A DNA stretch of 64,000 nucleotides from Venturia oleaginea (lineage: Eukaryota > Ascomycota > Dothideomycetes > Venturiales > Venturiaceae): NCBI GenBank assembly GCA_013176395.1, contig JABMLP010000001.1, positions 434,001 through 498,000 of the forward strand, given 5' to 3'. Under the pieces are notes generated by a model that was not told the DNA's origin, made no database searches, and was given only the letters and a program-made list of their open reading frames with translations. The position numbers and the translations under genes were made by a program. Of the stretch, positions 20,538 through 30,900 are shown piece by piece (the first letter of the stretch is position 1; each line of letters opens with the position of its first letter).

Positions 20538-22344
20538 ACGTGTTTCACCATTCACTTGGCCACCCCATTCACTTGGCCACCCAACCAAAAAGTCTGATCC
20601 CTTCGTACAATTATCGCGATAATGTCAACACCAACCCCCGGATCGGCTTGCAAAGAGGCTAGATTACTTCTTGCGAAGCAGAGCTTTCAAACGAATCCAG
20701 ATTTAAGTCAACGTCAAATCTCAGCGTCGTACGATATTCCTCGATCTACACTTCAGTCTCGTCTTCAAGGTGGTAAACCACGAAGCGAATCTAACCACCA
20801 AAAGAGAAAGTTACAAATACATGAAGAGCAGGCTCTGGTTCAGTGGATCCTAGACCTTGATCGACGAGGATTTCCGCCCCAAATTATCGACGTACGACGA
20901 ATGGCAAACGCTTTACTCGAAAAACGCGGTACGAATCCTCCACCGTCATTAGTCGGGAAGAACTGGGTATCCCGCTTCATCAACGCTCAGCCGGAGCTTT
21001 GTACGAAGTGGAATCGTAAATTCCATTCACAGCGTGCAAAATGCGAAGATCCAGCGACAATCAACGCGTGGTTTCAGCGTGTTGAAGAGACGCGTCTGTC
21101 GTACGGCATCCTTACGGAGGATATATACAATTTTGACGAGACTGGCTTTATGATGGGGGTTATCGCGACCTCAAAGGTGGTTACAAGCGCAGATACAGTC
21201 GGACGAGCAACTGTTGTACAGCCAGGGAATCGTGAATGGATAACAGCGATTGAGGGAATCAACGCGTCAGGCTGGGCAATTCCGCCGTTTATTATCCTTC
21301 CTGGAAAAGTACATCAATCAAACTGGTACCGTCAGTTACCGGCCGATTGGGTTATTGCTATCAGCAATAATGGCTGGACAACTGATGAGCTTGGATTTGA
21401 GTGGATCAAGCACTTCAATACTCATACCGAAGCTCGTACGAAGGGTACCCACCGCCTCCTTATCCTCGATGGCCACAGCAGTCACGCAACACCAGACTTT
21501 GATGAATATTGTCGTACGAATAACATCATCACACTCTGTATGCCGCCACACACATCTCATCTTCTTCAGCCGCTTGATGTAAGCTGTTTTTCGCCTTTGA
21601 AACGCTCCTACGGCCAAGCAGTTCAAGAGCTTGTTCGTCAGGGAACCCACCATATTGATAAAGAGGACTTTCTATCAATCCATGCAAGCATCCGACCTAC
21701 TATCTTCTCTGAGCAGAATATTAAGAGCGGTTTTCAAGCGACAGGAATTATTCCGTACGACCCGCAGCGCGTTCTTTCGTCGCTTACAGTTACCAAAACG
21801 CCCTCACCACCAGGTACACTCCATGGAGTAGCGCCACAGTAAACTCCTCGTACGATAGCTCAGCTTGAGCAGCAGGCTCAGCTCGTCCGAAATCTTCTTC
21901 ATCGCAAATCTCAGAGCCCAAGTAGTCAAGTAATTGGTCAACTCATCAAAGGATGTCAAGTCGCAATGAATTCAGCAGTAATACTTGCAGAAGAGAATAG
22001 GAAGCTTCGTACAGAGAACCAACGACGAAAACAGAAGCAACAGTATCGTAGACGATATATTTCATATGGAGGCGTTTTACAAGCTCAACAGGGTCAGTTC
22101 TTGGTCGAGGGATGCGAAAATAGCTCTAGAGATAGTGTTCAAGATCAGGAAGTCGTCGTACGACAGCGAGCATTACCAACATGTAGTGGCTGCGGTATTC
22201 AAGGTCATAAGATTAATCGATGCCCAAATACGTAAAGAATGTATTGTTAGAATTATTTTAATAAAAGCTGTATTGGTGGGAGGTTTATCGCACGATGACT
22301 TGAGATTTAGTGGTTGGGGTGGCCAAGTGAGTGGTGAAACACGT
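20538..22344 (+). mobile_element. Pogo/Fot1-type transposon 1, almost intact (1807 bp)
   Basis: Terminal inverted repeats of about 30 bp (ACGTGTTTCACCA..., ending in TTGGCCACCCCA) differ at one position. They are flanked by TA on both sides (20536-20537 and 22345-22346). The left end contains a direct duplication of the TTCACTTGGCCACCC block. One transposase frame fills the inside, with a single stop. Confidence 0.9.
20622..22235 (+). pseudogene. Pogo/Fot1-type transposase with one in-frame stop
   Basis: The frame from ATG 20622 runs to TAA at 21840, and the same frame continues to 22235, so one codon separates the copy from a 537-residue product. Domains in order: a psq-like helix-turn-helix (about 25-55, SQRQISASYDIPRSTLQSRL), a CENP-B-type HTH (about 70-130) and a DDE_1 catalytic domain with the first Asp in NFDETGF, the second in LDGHSSH and the third in QPLDVSCFSPLKR. 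The C-terminal part has a coiled coil (LAEENRKLRTENQRRKQK) and a CX2CX4HX4C zinc knuckle (CSGCGIQGHKINRC). It would cut and paste the element at TA sites. Read-through, or function of the 406-residue product lacking the tail, cannot be excluded. Confidence 0.85.
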
Positions 22345-22346
22345 TA

Positions 22347-24369
22347 CGCAGAGGCTATGAGTCAAAGTAATCTAGCTGGATTTGGCTAATCCGTACAGTA
22401 GAGTTCACGTGGTCCGGGGCGACATTATCGTATCAAACAAGTGAAGCGAAGCTTGCAAGATATAAGAGTCGTGAATTGTGCTAAGTAACTAAAAGCAATA
22501 GCGAAGTAACGAGAGAGTGAAGATACGAGACACTGAGGAAGCAGAGTCTCGTCCATTATATAGGAATTGATTGATTGATTGATTTTATCCTACTCGGTTG
22601 CAGCCGCTTAATCACGCAGCTATGTCCGGTTAGGAGGACTTCATCAGACAGCCGACACGTGATAGATTATATAATCCACCGCGCCCCACTTCGCCCCGTT
22701 CACTGAAACAAGACCAGCTGTCCCCTCCGTCCTCCCTCTTTTCCCTTAACCAGTATCTCCAAATGCCCGCTGGCTCTTGTAGATACTGGTTATTCTGCTA
22801 GTATATCTGTGCTATGTAGACTCAAGAGGCAATGCCTCGTGTTTCGCTATCCTTCTACCTACAGTCTCCCTCTAATGCTCAGCTTTGTCTATCTGTTTCG
22901 CCTTATCCCTCAAGGCCAATGGGTTCCCTAAGTATGTTTCTGCTTGTGAAAGTTGCCTTGCACCAGATTCCTATGCGGCGGTGTATTTGGTTGTGTGATG
23001 CTGGAGACAATAGTAACCATCGTAGTCGTGATTTCGCTGCTTCGGTGTGATACTCCGGGTATGCCCGTGGACGAGGCTGTCTGGTAGCTGCCGTATTGTA
23101 TGGCGCCGATCGTGCTATAGACCTGCCGTCTTATAGTCGGAGCCTATCTGCTGCTAGTCGCTCTCCCTACTTGCTATATCGCGCTCCTACTCTTGCCAAT
23201 GCCATAACTGGGACGCAACAGTCTGGGGAGAGGCTCAAGGCTACGTCTGCTGGCTTGTAGGGAGGGGATTTGCCGCCAATAAGCTCCTTCTATACGTCCT
23301 TACTGCTTACTGTGTTGCGCACCTACTCTTGCCAATGCCATAACTGGGACGCAACAGTTTGGGGAGAGGCTCAAGGCTCTGGACATCAGCTTGCAGCAGG
23401 ACGGTTTGCGGAGACGATAGTAGATGAGGTTCTCTAGCAGCTGCCGTATCGTGTCGCACCGATTGTGTTGTAGACCTGTCGTCTTATAGTCGGAGCCTAT
23501 CTGCTGCTAGTCGCTCTCCCTGCTTGCTATATCGCGCACCTACTCTTGCCAATGCCATAACTGGGACGCAACAGTCTGGGGAGAGGCTCAAGGCTACGTC
23601 TGCTAGCTTACAGGGAGGGGATTTGCCGCCAATAGGCTCCTTCTATGCGTCCTTACTACTTACTGTGTCGCGCACCTACTCTTGCCAATGCCATAACTGG
23701 GAGGCAACAGTTTGGGGAGAGGCTCAAGGCTCTGGGCAACAGCTTGTAGCAGGACGGTTTGCCAAGACGTTGGGAGAGGTTGTCTAGTCGTTGCAGTGGT
23801 GTGTGGTGCCGATTGTTGCGCACCGGGCGTCTGGTGTTTGAGTTGTGTTGAAGGTATTGCCGTTCTAGCAGTGACTCGTCGACTCGGAGCGTTGCAGTGT
23901 CATCTGGGGTGATGGACTAGCCGGGAGATAGTGACTAGATGGTTGCTGTTGTCTTTGGTGGACGCATCGTTCGTGTAGCTTGCTCATGTATTCGTCTGCT
24001 TGCTCTGCCGTGGCCGCGACGGCGACTCTAGAGATATCTCATCGACGCTGAGGGACGCGCGATGGCCTCTAGAGGCCGGAGCGGCCACTGGCAGAGGTGT
24101 TTTGATGATCTTTAGATGATACTTTTGTAAATTCCAAAAATTGAGTTCTCGCTGTGTGTGCTGTTTTCTCCATTATATAGGAACTCCTCCCATAAGGCTC
24201 GAAGCCTAATGCATGAGCCAGCACGTGATCCTTAGGCTCGCTCATGGCTCATGACCTGAGCATTGCGCCAACACGTGTTCCCTAGGATCCTTTGTGACAT
24301 TCAACCAATCATAATGAAACAGACTGGTGCGTATTTGAATGCATATGAATGCAGTCAAATACAACCGAA
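22347..24369. other. Repeat-rich stretch between the two pogo elements
   Basis: No intact gene. TCCATTATATAGGAA occurs in direct orientation at about 22552 and 24171, each followed within about 150 bp by a CACGTGAT motif, which hints at two related terminal regions of a decayed element. A TTGA microsatellite lies at about 22566. GC-rich, CTG-rich sequence fills 22800-24100. I cannot assign a transposon family. Confidence 0.4.
23085..23800 (+). repeat. Tandem repeat of about 354 bp, two copies with nested 60-bp repeats
   Basis: The unit starting GCTGCCGTATTG at about 23090 recurs at about 23443 (GCTGCCGTATCG). Each unit contains two copies of a block beginning CCTACTCTTGCCAATGCC and running through GGGGAGAGGCTCAAGGCT (about 23187, 23322, 23541 and 23677). 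The copies have diverged by scattered substitutions. The block keeps open frames in parts but shows no recognisable protein. Confidence 0.85.
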
Positions 24370-24371
24370 TA

Positions 24372-25497
24372 ACGTAATTCACTAGCGAGCGGGCCACACC
24401 ACCGAGCGGGCCACCGAATCGATCATCTCATCTTTGCAACCTTACACCACCACAACGCCTTAATTAATCAAGACTATCTATTATACAGAAGATTATCGAT
24501 ATTTAGGGCAATCGCTCGCAGCATGGTCAAAGCCCTTACATACAAAACAACTAGGTAAACCAAAGCAATTCCCTTGACTTGCACTACTTGATGACGAGGC
24601 TGTTGCAACAACTGTTTGCTGTATAGGAGCAACACTTGCCTGTATAGGCTGCTGTACAGTATTCTCCATCAGGCCTTGTGCCTCTGCAACTGTAAGTGTT
24701 CTTTTCTTTGAGATCTGCTTTTTTTTGACTGCTCTCTTCCTCTTTTGCCTCTCATTCGCTGCTCTCAATTTCTCATTCTCATCTGCCAACAGTCGCTTCA
24801 ATTGCTGTAACCCACTCCCGATCGCCTGGCTGTAATTGAGGTGGCTTGCCCCGTCGATCTGAGGTAGTAACGACGCGTGAGGTGCTTGCAATACCCATTG
24901 CAAAGCCAGTCTCATCGAAGTTATAGATATCCTCCTCTTGAATGCCGTATTTCTGAATTGTATTACTCATAAGCCGAAACCAGGCTCCGATAAGCTCTGG
25001 ATCTTCGCATTGAGCACGCTGTAATCGTACTTGCGATTGAATCTCGATTGCAGGGTAGGCTGTCGCTTGATGAACCTGGCAGACCAGTTGATACCGATTG
25101 AGGCTGAGGGACCGACGCGTTGTTGAAGCAGTAATTTCGCCGTATTCTGTACTGCACAGACTCGAGCAGGATAGCCTCGATTATCCATTGAGATAATCCA
25201 TTGAGTTAAGACTTCTTCCTCTGTGGGAGTAAGTTTGTGGCTGTTTGCGCGCGTTTCGACGCGTGCAACGCGTCCAGAGAGGCGATATTTGAGGGTACTG
25301 TATGGTACATTATAAGCTAATGCAGCTTGGCAAATAGTTGTGATTTGGCCTTTTTGATAGGCTTGAAGAGCAAGAAGTAATCGGCCTTCTTGCTGGGCTT
25401 TAGAAGGCATGAGGTGGTGGTGTAGAGGCTTGCAAAGATGAAAATATCGATTCGGTAGCCCGCTCGGTGGTGTGGCCCGCTCGCTAGTGAATTACGT
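24372..25497 (-). mobile_element. Pogo-type transposon 2, internally deleted (1126 bp)
   Basis: Terminal inverted repeats of about 50 bp begin ACGTAATTCACTAGCGAGCG and match at all but one position. TA flanks both ends (24370-24371 and 25498-25499). The coding strand is minus. Perfect ends with a deleted interior mark a non-autonomous derivative. Confidence 0.9.
24493..25410 (-). pseudogene. Internally deleted pogo transposase
   Basis: From ATG 25410 the minus strand reads an HTH and CENP-B part (QAALAYNVPYSTLKYRL; QWIISMDNRGYPARVCAVQ). It then continues in another frame through the first catalytic block NFDETGFAMG to PGDREWVTAIEA. At about 24800 it jumps to the C-terminal coiled coil (LLADENEKLRAANERQKRKR) and ends in a zinc knuckle, CFVCKGFDHAASDC. 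The second and third catalytic aspartates are therefore deleted and no transposase can be made, while DNA-binding and knuckle parts survive. The deletion joint lies at a short match around TACAGCAATTGAAGCGACTG. Confidence 0.85.
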
Positions 25498-25499
25498 TA

Positions 25500-26155
25500 C
25501 CATTGAATACATGTCCACGTGACAGTATCCGTAACCCAGGGCTAGGGACACCGTTTAGTAAACGGGGCGGGGGGAAACGGGTTTAGACGGTTTGTCACGG
25601 GGCGGGTTCGGGTATCATGAGGAAGGAGCAGCAGCAGGAACAGGTATCATTCAACAGGCTATATACGAACTGGCAGGCAAACCAACAGGCAGGTTTAACG
25701 GCAGGACGTAGCTCAAACAGCTACGAACTGGTTGAAGCCACGTAGGCTTTAAAACCTTTCCTCGGCAGAACTCCGGTTCTGCCTTGATCACGTGCCGTGG
25801 GGCCACCCCAACGGCGGGAAGGACTTGTCCGCGGTCGTAACGTGACACGGTTTCTTTTAGAGAAACCTCTATTTCTTTAGATCTAGTATAGATATTTTAA
25901 TTTTAGACTATATAGAAATACTCTCTAGGTAATTCTCTATATTTTCTACCTATCACTCCAAAAGGGGGTGCCCTTACTTACCAATTAAAACAGAAGCACA
26001 CGAGGATTACATAGTAGACAAGACGATCGTGATCGAGCGCTTAGAAGATTACTGATCATCGTTATATAGCTATACGCATCACTAGGCTCGCGATTCAGTG
26101 TGCTGTGCTGTAAACTGCATTACTTAGGTTTTCATGGGCTGAGTTTTCGTTTGTA
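25500..26155. other. Right arm of the transposon nest, no gene
   Basis: Contains GC-rich sequence starting CCAGGGCTAGGGACACC (about 25539) with GGGGCGGGGGG and GGGGCGGG blocks like those at 7970-8000. CAG/GGCAG repeats follow (25630-25700). A/T-rich sequence runs to the inverted end at 25976. The rest up to 26155 shows no gene. Confidence 0.4.
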
Positions 26156-26614
26156 TCACATGATTCTGCACTTTTGATTTGATAGACTCTTAGCCTGGTT
26201 GGACTGGCTTTTCTTGCTTTGTACGTGAGGTTCGTTATTGGACGGTTGGTTAGAGTGAGGGAAATTTAGATGTAGTTGTTTTTTCTGGGAGTGTTTGACG
26301 AAGGTACCGTGCTGTTTGATTATGATGTTGGAGTTCAATTGGTACACCAATGTTTTGGCAGGCTGTTGCGATTCGAGGATCAAATATGGACATGTTGTAT
26401 ATTGCCTTGGGACATGGAGCGAAACTAGTTGAAGCAGCATATTTGGTGAGTGGTTGCTATCGCCTGCGTCATCATTTATCACTCGCACGAGGCAGGCGGT
26501 TGATGGTGGCTGGTTATCTCTGTGATTCTCACGCACTTGTTCTCCAAGATCAGGATGAGAAATTTGAGAGAAAGTCATGGAATCTACTTGTTGAACCAAA
26601 GGATGTGTTGACAT
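26156..26614 (-). CDS. Hypothetical orphan ORF with a motif shared with the ORF at 27707
   Basis: From ATG 26614 the minus frame gives 152 residues. Its first third reads SQISHPDLGEQVRENHRDN, which resembles ASHHPDLQDQVQENANN in the plus-strand ORF at 27707-27955. The later part is polar and repetitive (NQPSNNEP, KKSQSNQAKS) with no domain. It may be an orphan gene or a decayed copy; an intron within it cannot be excluded. No function is proposed. Confidence 0.3.
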   Translation of the reverse strand: MSTHPLVQQVDSMTFSQISHPDLGEQVRENHRDNQPPSTACLVRVINDDAGDSNHSPNMLLQLVSLHVPRQYTTCPYLILESQQPAKTLVYQLNSNIIIKQHGTFVKHSQKKQLHLNFPHSNQPSNNEPHVQSKKSQSNQAKSLSNQKCRIM

Positions 26615-26732
26615 TTGATCATAGCTATCTGGTGCCCAGAATGCCCATTTCGAGGTTCTATGCATCTCGAACGTCAAACGTGCTCTGAGAACCACAGCAT
26701 TGCCCACTAGCTTGTATCATGAGCGTGCAGTC

Positions 26733-27269
26733 TTATTTGCGACCATATAGTCTCTTTTTCACGTTATCGAATATTGTCACCATCTCGTTGCTGATCCCAA
26801 GCGTCTTGTTTCCACGGAAAAGCCCAAGACCATGATCAAACATCTCTGCTTTTGCGCATCCAGCTAGCCCGTAGACTGCGACAGCCTCCCAAAGCTGAAA
26901 TTCATTTTCGGCTGCTGTCACTGTCACGGTCTTCACCACATCTTTCTCGAAACCCTGGAGCGCCAGTTTGAGCGTAGACTGAATATCGTCCATGATGTCA
27001 GGAAACACTGCAGAGAGGTGACTGGCAGTTTTGGCAGTATGAGGCGCTACTACCACTGGTGACAAAGACCCATGTTCATCTGGTCGGGCGTAGAGGGCGA
27101 CTGGCAAGTAGTTGGTGAGGTCGTAGCGGAACCTGATGGTGTACCAGGTTCCGGCAATTTATCTTCGGATATTCGCATTGAATTCGATATCGGCAATGAC
27201 GGTTTCGGCGAATGCGAGTTTGAGGATTTCTTGACGCAGTTCCCGTGGGAGTCTTTCGAAGGTGGGCAT
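26733..27269 (-). pseudogene. F-box-like gene with an in-frame stop
   Basis: ATG 27269 opens MPTFERLPRELRQEILKLAF, the LPRELRxEIL signature of fungal F-box-like proteins. TAA at codon 37 (27159-27161) interrupts the frame, which continues to 26733 with good protein texture (YLPVALYARPDEHGSL, FGxxNKTLGISNEMV type sequence). Total length would be 178 codons. No GT-AG pair was found that removes the stop. A GTGAGT...CTAAT...TAG intron just upstream of the ATG suggests a spliced leader. Probably a recent pseudogene. Confidence 0.5.
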
Positions 27270-27455
27270 CTTGGCCTTGCTACATTATTAGTTTGGAGGT
27301 TTGGGTCTCAAGGATGAGCGACTCACTTTGGGCTGGCTCGAGGGAACGTTGTTGGTCGTTGAATTGTTCGTTGACGAGAGCTCGAATCGGCTTTATAAAG
27401 CGTGCGAATGACGGAAAATCGGGCTTACGACATATCTTAGGTGTTGGTGTTGATG

Positions 27456-27608
27456 GACGGTTAACTTCATTTTGGTAACAGTGTTGTGGATGATGCTCCT
27501 ACAAACCTGAGTCAGATTATGGGTATTAGTGTAAATAGACGGGTAACTTCATTTCAGCAACAGTGTTATGGATGATGCTCCTACAAACCTGACTCAGATT
27601 TTGGGCGA
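27456..27608 (+). repeat. 82-bp tandem duplication
   Basis: The sequence from GACGGTTAACTTCATTT (27456) is repeated from 27538 (GACGGGTAACTTCATTT), including GATGATGCTCCTACAAACC in both copies. It lies upstream of the small ORF at 27707 and may be part of its promoter. Confidence 0.8.
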
Positions 27609-27706
27609 GTTCACCTTCAAATCACAAATTTCAAGCGAAAAGAGGAGCAGGCAAGCCAAAAAAGGGACCAGTAGTATAAACTCAAAGAAGATTCCATGTC
27701 ATAACC

Positions 27707-27955
27707 ATGACCTCCATCTACCCTACACCTAAGCGAATGACGCCACTCGCCGAGTATCCTTTACACAAAACATTATACATCGCCAGTCATCATCCCGATC
27801 TGCAGGATCAGGTCCAGGAAAATGCCAACAACGCCATGCCTATCTATGTACACAATAATAATCTCAACAGAACTGAAGTCGAGGGAGGTGAAAACGAAAT
27901 TTCCGTCCAGCACTTGAAAGGAAAAAAGGTCTTCTGCAAACATTGGGGAAAGTGA
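27707..27955 (+). CDS. Small hypothetical protein, 82 residues
   Basis: Single-exon frame MTSIYPTPKRMTPLAEYPLH..., with no signal peptide or domain. The shared ASHHPDLQDQVQEN-like motif with the minus ORF at 26156-26614 is the main reason to list it. It ends 8 bp from the stop codon of the alpha-glucan synthase, with which it converges. Short and unsupported by homology. Confidence 0.3.
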   Translation: MTSIYPTPKRMTPLAEYPLHKTLYIASHHPDLQDQVQENANNAMPIYVHNNNLNRTEVEGGENEISVQHLKGKKVFCKHWGK

Positions 27956-27962
27956 GAGAGCA

Positions 27963-30900
27963 CTAGGGCTTATTGAGTTGTTCTTTGCGGAAGAAGGTTA
28001 GATATCCTGCGCAAACGAAGAGTTGGAAGATGAGGGCGATCCAGAACCAGGCTTTGCTGAGGACGTGGTTGACACCTTGTGAGAAATCGGGGAAGACGTC
28101 GCCGGGTCCTGAGCAAGACATTAGTGGACAATTTTGATGAAGAAGAGTGCGTGAATTGACTTACCAATATTGTTTGGTGCGGCGGCTCTTGCAACCATTG
28201 TTGCGATGGAACCCAAGACTTGGGCGGCGATCAATGTAAAGGCGACGTGGATACGTGTCAACGTCTGTAAGAAGATCATGCCGAAGCCCACACCTTGGAT
28301 GGTGTCTAATAGACCTAGCCAAAGCCATAACGAGCGACTGACAAGTGCCGAGGAGACTGCACCACCAGCCCATGGCAGGTAGAGCCCGATGTTGGAAGTA
28401 CTCCAAAGCATTTGACACCATCGCGGAGCTCCGAGTCCGATTGCGAAAATAGGGACGATCCACGAGTGACTTTTACTGAGCTTGGCAAAGATGAGGAGAA
28501 CGCCTACCCAGAGGACGACGAAGAAGAGCACCATTAGCAAAGCGACTGCCCATTTTGGTGCAGCGCGCGATGACCACAGGAATTGCCAGTTTCGCCCGTA
28601 TGGCGCCGAGAGGAAAAAATTCTGAATGAGCACAGTGACTAAAGTCCACACGACGATCTTACGGCGAGCGAGTGCGCTGTAGAACGAGGGAACGGCGCCA
28701 GGTGCTTGACGGTAAAACGATGGAAGACCGACTAGGATCAAGTAACCAACAGCCCACATGAGGACTGCGACTGGTAAGGTGATGGCTGTCATCTTCCATG
28801 AGTTGACGAAGGTAGAGTACGACGAAGTTACGGTTGCTGCCTTGGCGGTAGAAGTGGCAGTGAAAGTTGTACCCCAGTACCAGAGTGCAGCGTTATACAG
28901 CTGCTGAGTACCTTGAATGATGCAGGCACGGTAGATCCAATCTTTGACAGGCGCACCACCTTCGTCACCAAAGTTCATGGCGAAGAAGAGGGATCCGGAA
29001 GCAGAGGCAACGGCGTAAACTCCCGTTGCAACATTTTGCAGCCAGCCTCTTCCAACGGTATTGCCGATGAATGGCGCCATGCCGAGAAGGAGAAAAGCCA
29101 GGCCATAAAAGATGAATGGTGATGAGAGGCAGTACACCGACTTGACTCTGCGAAATAGGACCCACCATCCGATAGATGCGACGAGGTAAATACTTGCAAC
29201 GACGTACAGCTTGCTAGCAGCCTGACCGACGGTACCAGTCAGAAGGGTGACTTGGTAAGAGTTTGCGGATATGATCTGGCCGATGGCTAACAGCAGGGTG
29301 TAGATTGGCCAATCACCGACCTTCATCTGAGCATACCTAAGCTGGGTTAGTATGAGAAATATGCAATGTAACAGACCGACTTACTTCTTCAAACCTGTCG
29401 GCGGCTTGTAATCATCGCCAAGCAAGAACTCGTCGCGCAAGGGAGTCTTGTCGTTCTCTTCCTCTTCGGAATAGCTGTCGTTGGGGAACTTGTAACGTCC
29501 CGGTCCGGGGCTGGGGCTGGGACTTGGTGCACGACTGTTGACATGACTGCCTGCAGCGCTTTGTACAGGTGTTCTTCCAAGTCGAGCGTCGCGGAATTTC
29601 CCAAACCATGTCCTTTCAGACTTGATCAGGTACTCTTCGATACACAAATCATGTTCCGAGTTCTTGCCGTTGAGATCACCAAGTTTCGATTCAAAGGCAT
29701 GGAAGTACTCCATGTTCGAATCGGTGAAGAACGGGTCAACCTTCTGCAGCTTAAAGTCCTTCTTCTCACCGACAACAAGGTTCAAACTGAGAAGAGATGA
29801 TCGATTCGCATCGGGTTGCTGATAGAATCCAGGCGACGGAGGTACTAGAGAATCGGGTTCGTAATACCCAGGACTTTCAGTTCCGTCCCGTGCTGGACGA
29901 AGGAACGCAGGGCTGGGAACTGGGCTGGGATGTTCGGTATTCGGATCAGCTCTTTGAGGGTCGAATGATACTGCCGACATGGCAGAGACCGTCGAGAACC
30001 GATTTTCTGGAGATCTGATTGGCCATGGAGGTAAAGGTAATGAATCTGGGTGTTCTTCATCGCCAGCAGTTTGATCTCCATGCTCAACGATATATTCATC
30101 TTCCTCAGGAATGTGGTCTGGATTGTTATCTCCAGATTCAGAAGTCCTATGGCCAGGTCCCTGTCGCACACCGAGAGATAGCGTTCTCTTCAGGCCGCCT
30201 GACGTAGGTCCCTCAACGGCTGTGGATGCAGTCATTGGACTGCTCACGTTGCGAAGCTCGTTGTTCTCGAGAGCCACAATTGGAGGACCAGGCACACCGC
30301 TGTCGTGGTGGCGAGTAAGACGACCACCATGTTTCTGAACTTCCTGATCGTGAATTTTGATGCATTTGGTTTGCAAGATACCGAGGTCTTCCTTCCACTG
30401 TTGCACAGGGAACCGTTGTTTGGCTGATCGAGCTCGCATCATGGCGCGGGTTTCCTGGGACGAGGCAAGTGCTGTGTCGATGGATTCCTTGAATTGCTTC
30501 AACAAATGCGCCGAAGTCGTCGATTCGACCGTGTACCACCAGCCGGGCATCTGTCCAAGACCTCCTACTCTTGCTCCGACACCAAGGGCACCCTTTCTTC
30601 CGAATTCCACAGCCACAAGACCAAAAGGCTCGTCGCGCGACGGGATGAGTGCGAATTCAGCACCGCTGAAAATGTATGGCGGGAGAGCAGTAAATTCCGG
30701 TTTGCTAAACACTCGCCCAGGGTACTTCTCCATCATTTTACCAAGCTTCAAGGCGGCGAATTTTCCGTAAAGATCAATGACTGGACCAATGCAAATGAGC
30801 TGTACCTTTTCGTGGTGCTCAAGGACCGCAGGAAACACATCGGCTATGAGATCCACACCCTTCTGTACGGACCATCGTCCCACGAAGACAAAGAGTTCAG

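Larger units (their letters stand above)
20433..25976. mobile_element. Nest of DNA transposons bounded by inverted AGGGCACCCC ends
   Basis: TA-AGGGCACCCCTTTTGGAGTG at 20433-20454 reappears inverted at about 25954-25976 with a single inserted base. Each copy is bordered by TA on its outer side, as expected of a Tc1/mariner-type element. Between them lie two pogo elements (20538-22344 and 24372-25497) and a tandem-repeat block. Either one old Tc1/mariner element took up later insertions, or these are two separate short elements in opposite orientation; the sequence alone does not decide. Confidence 0.55.
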
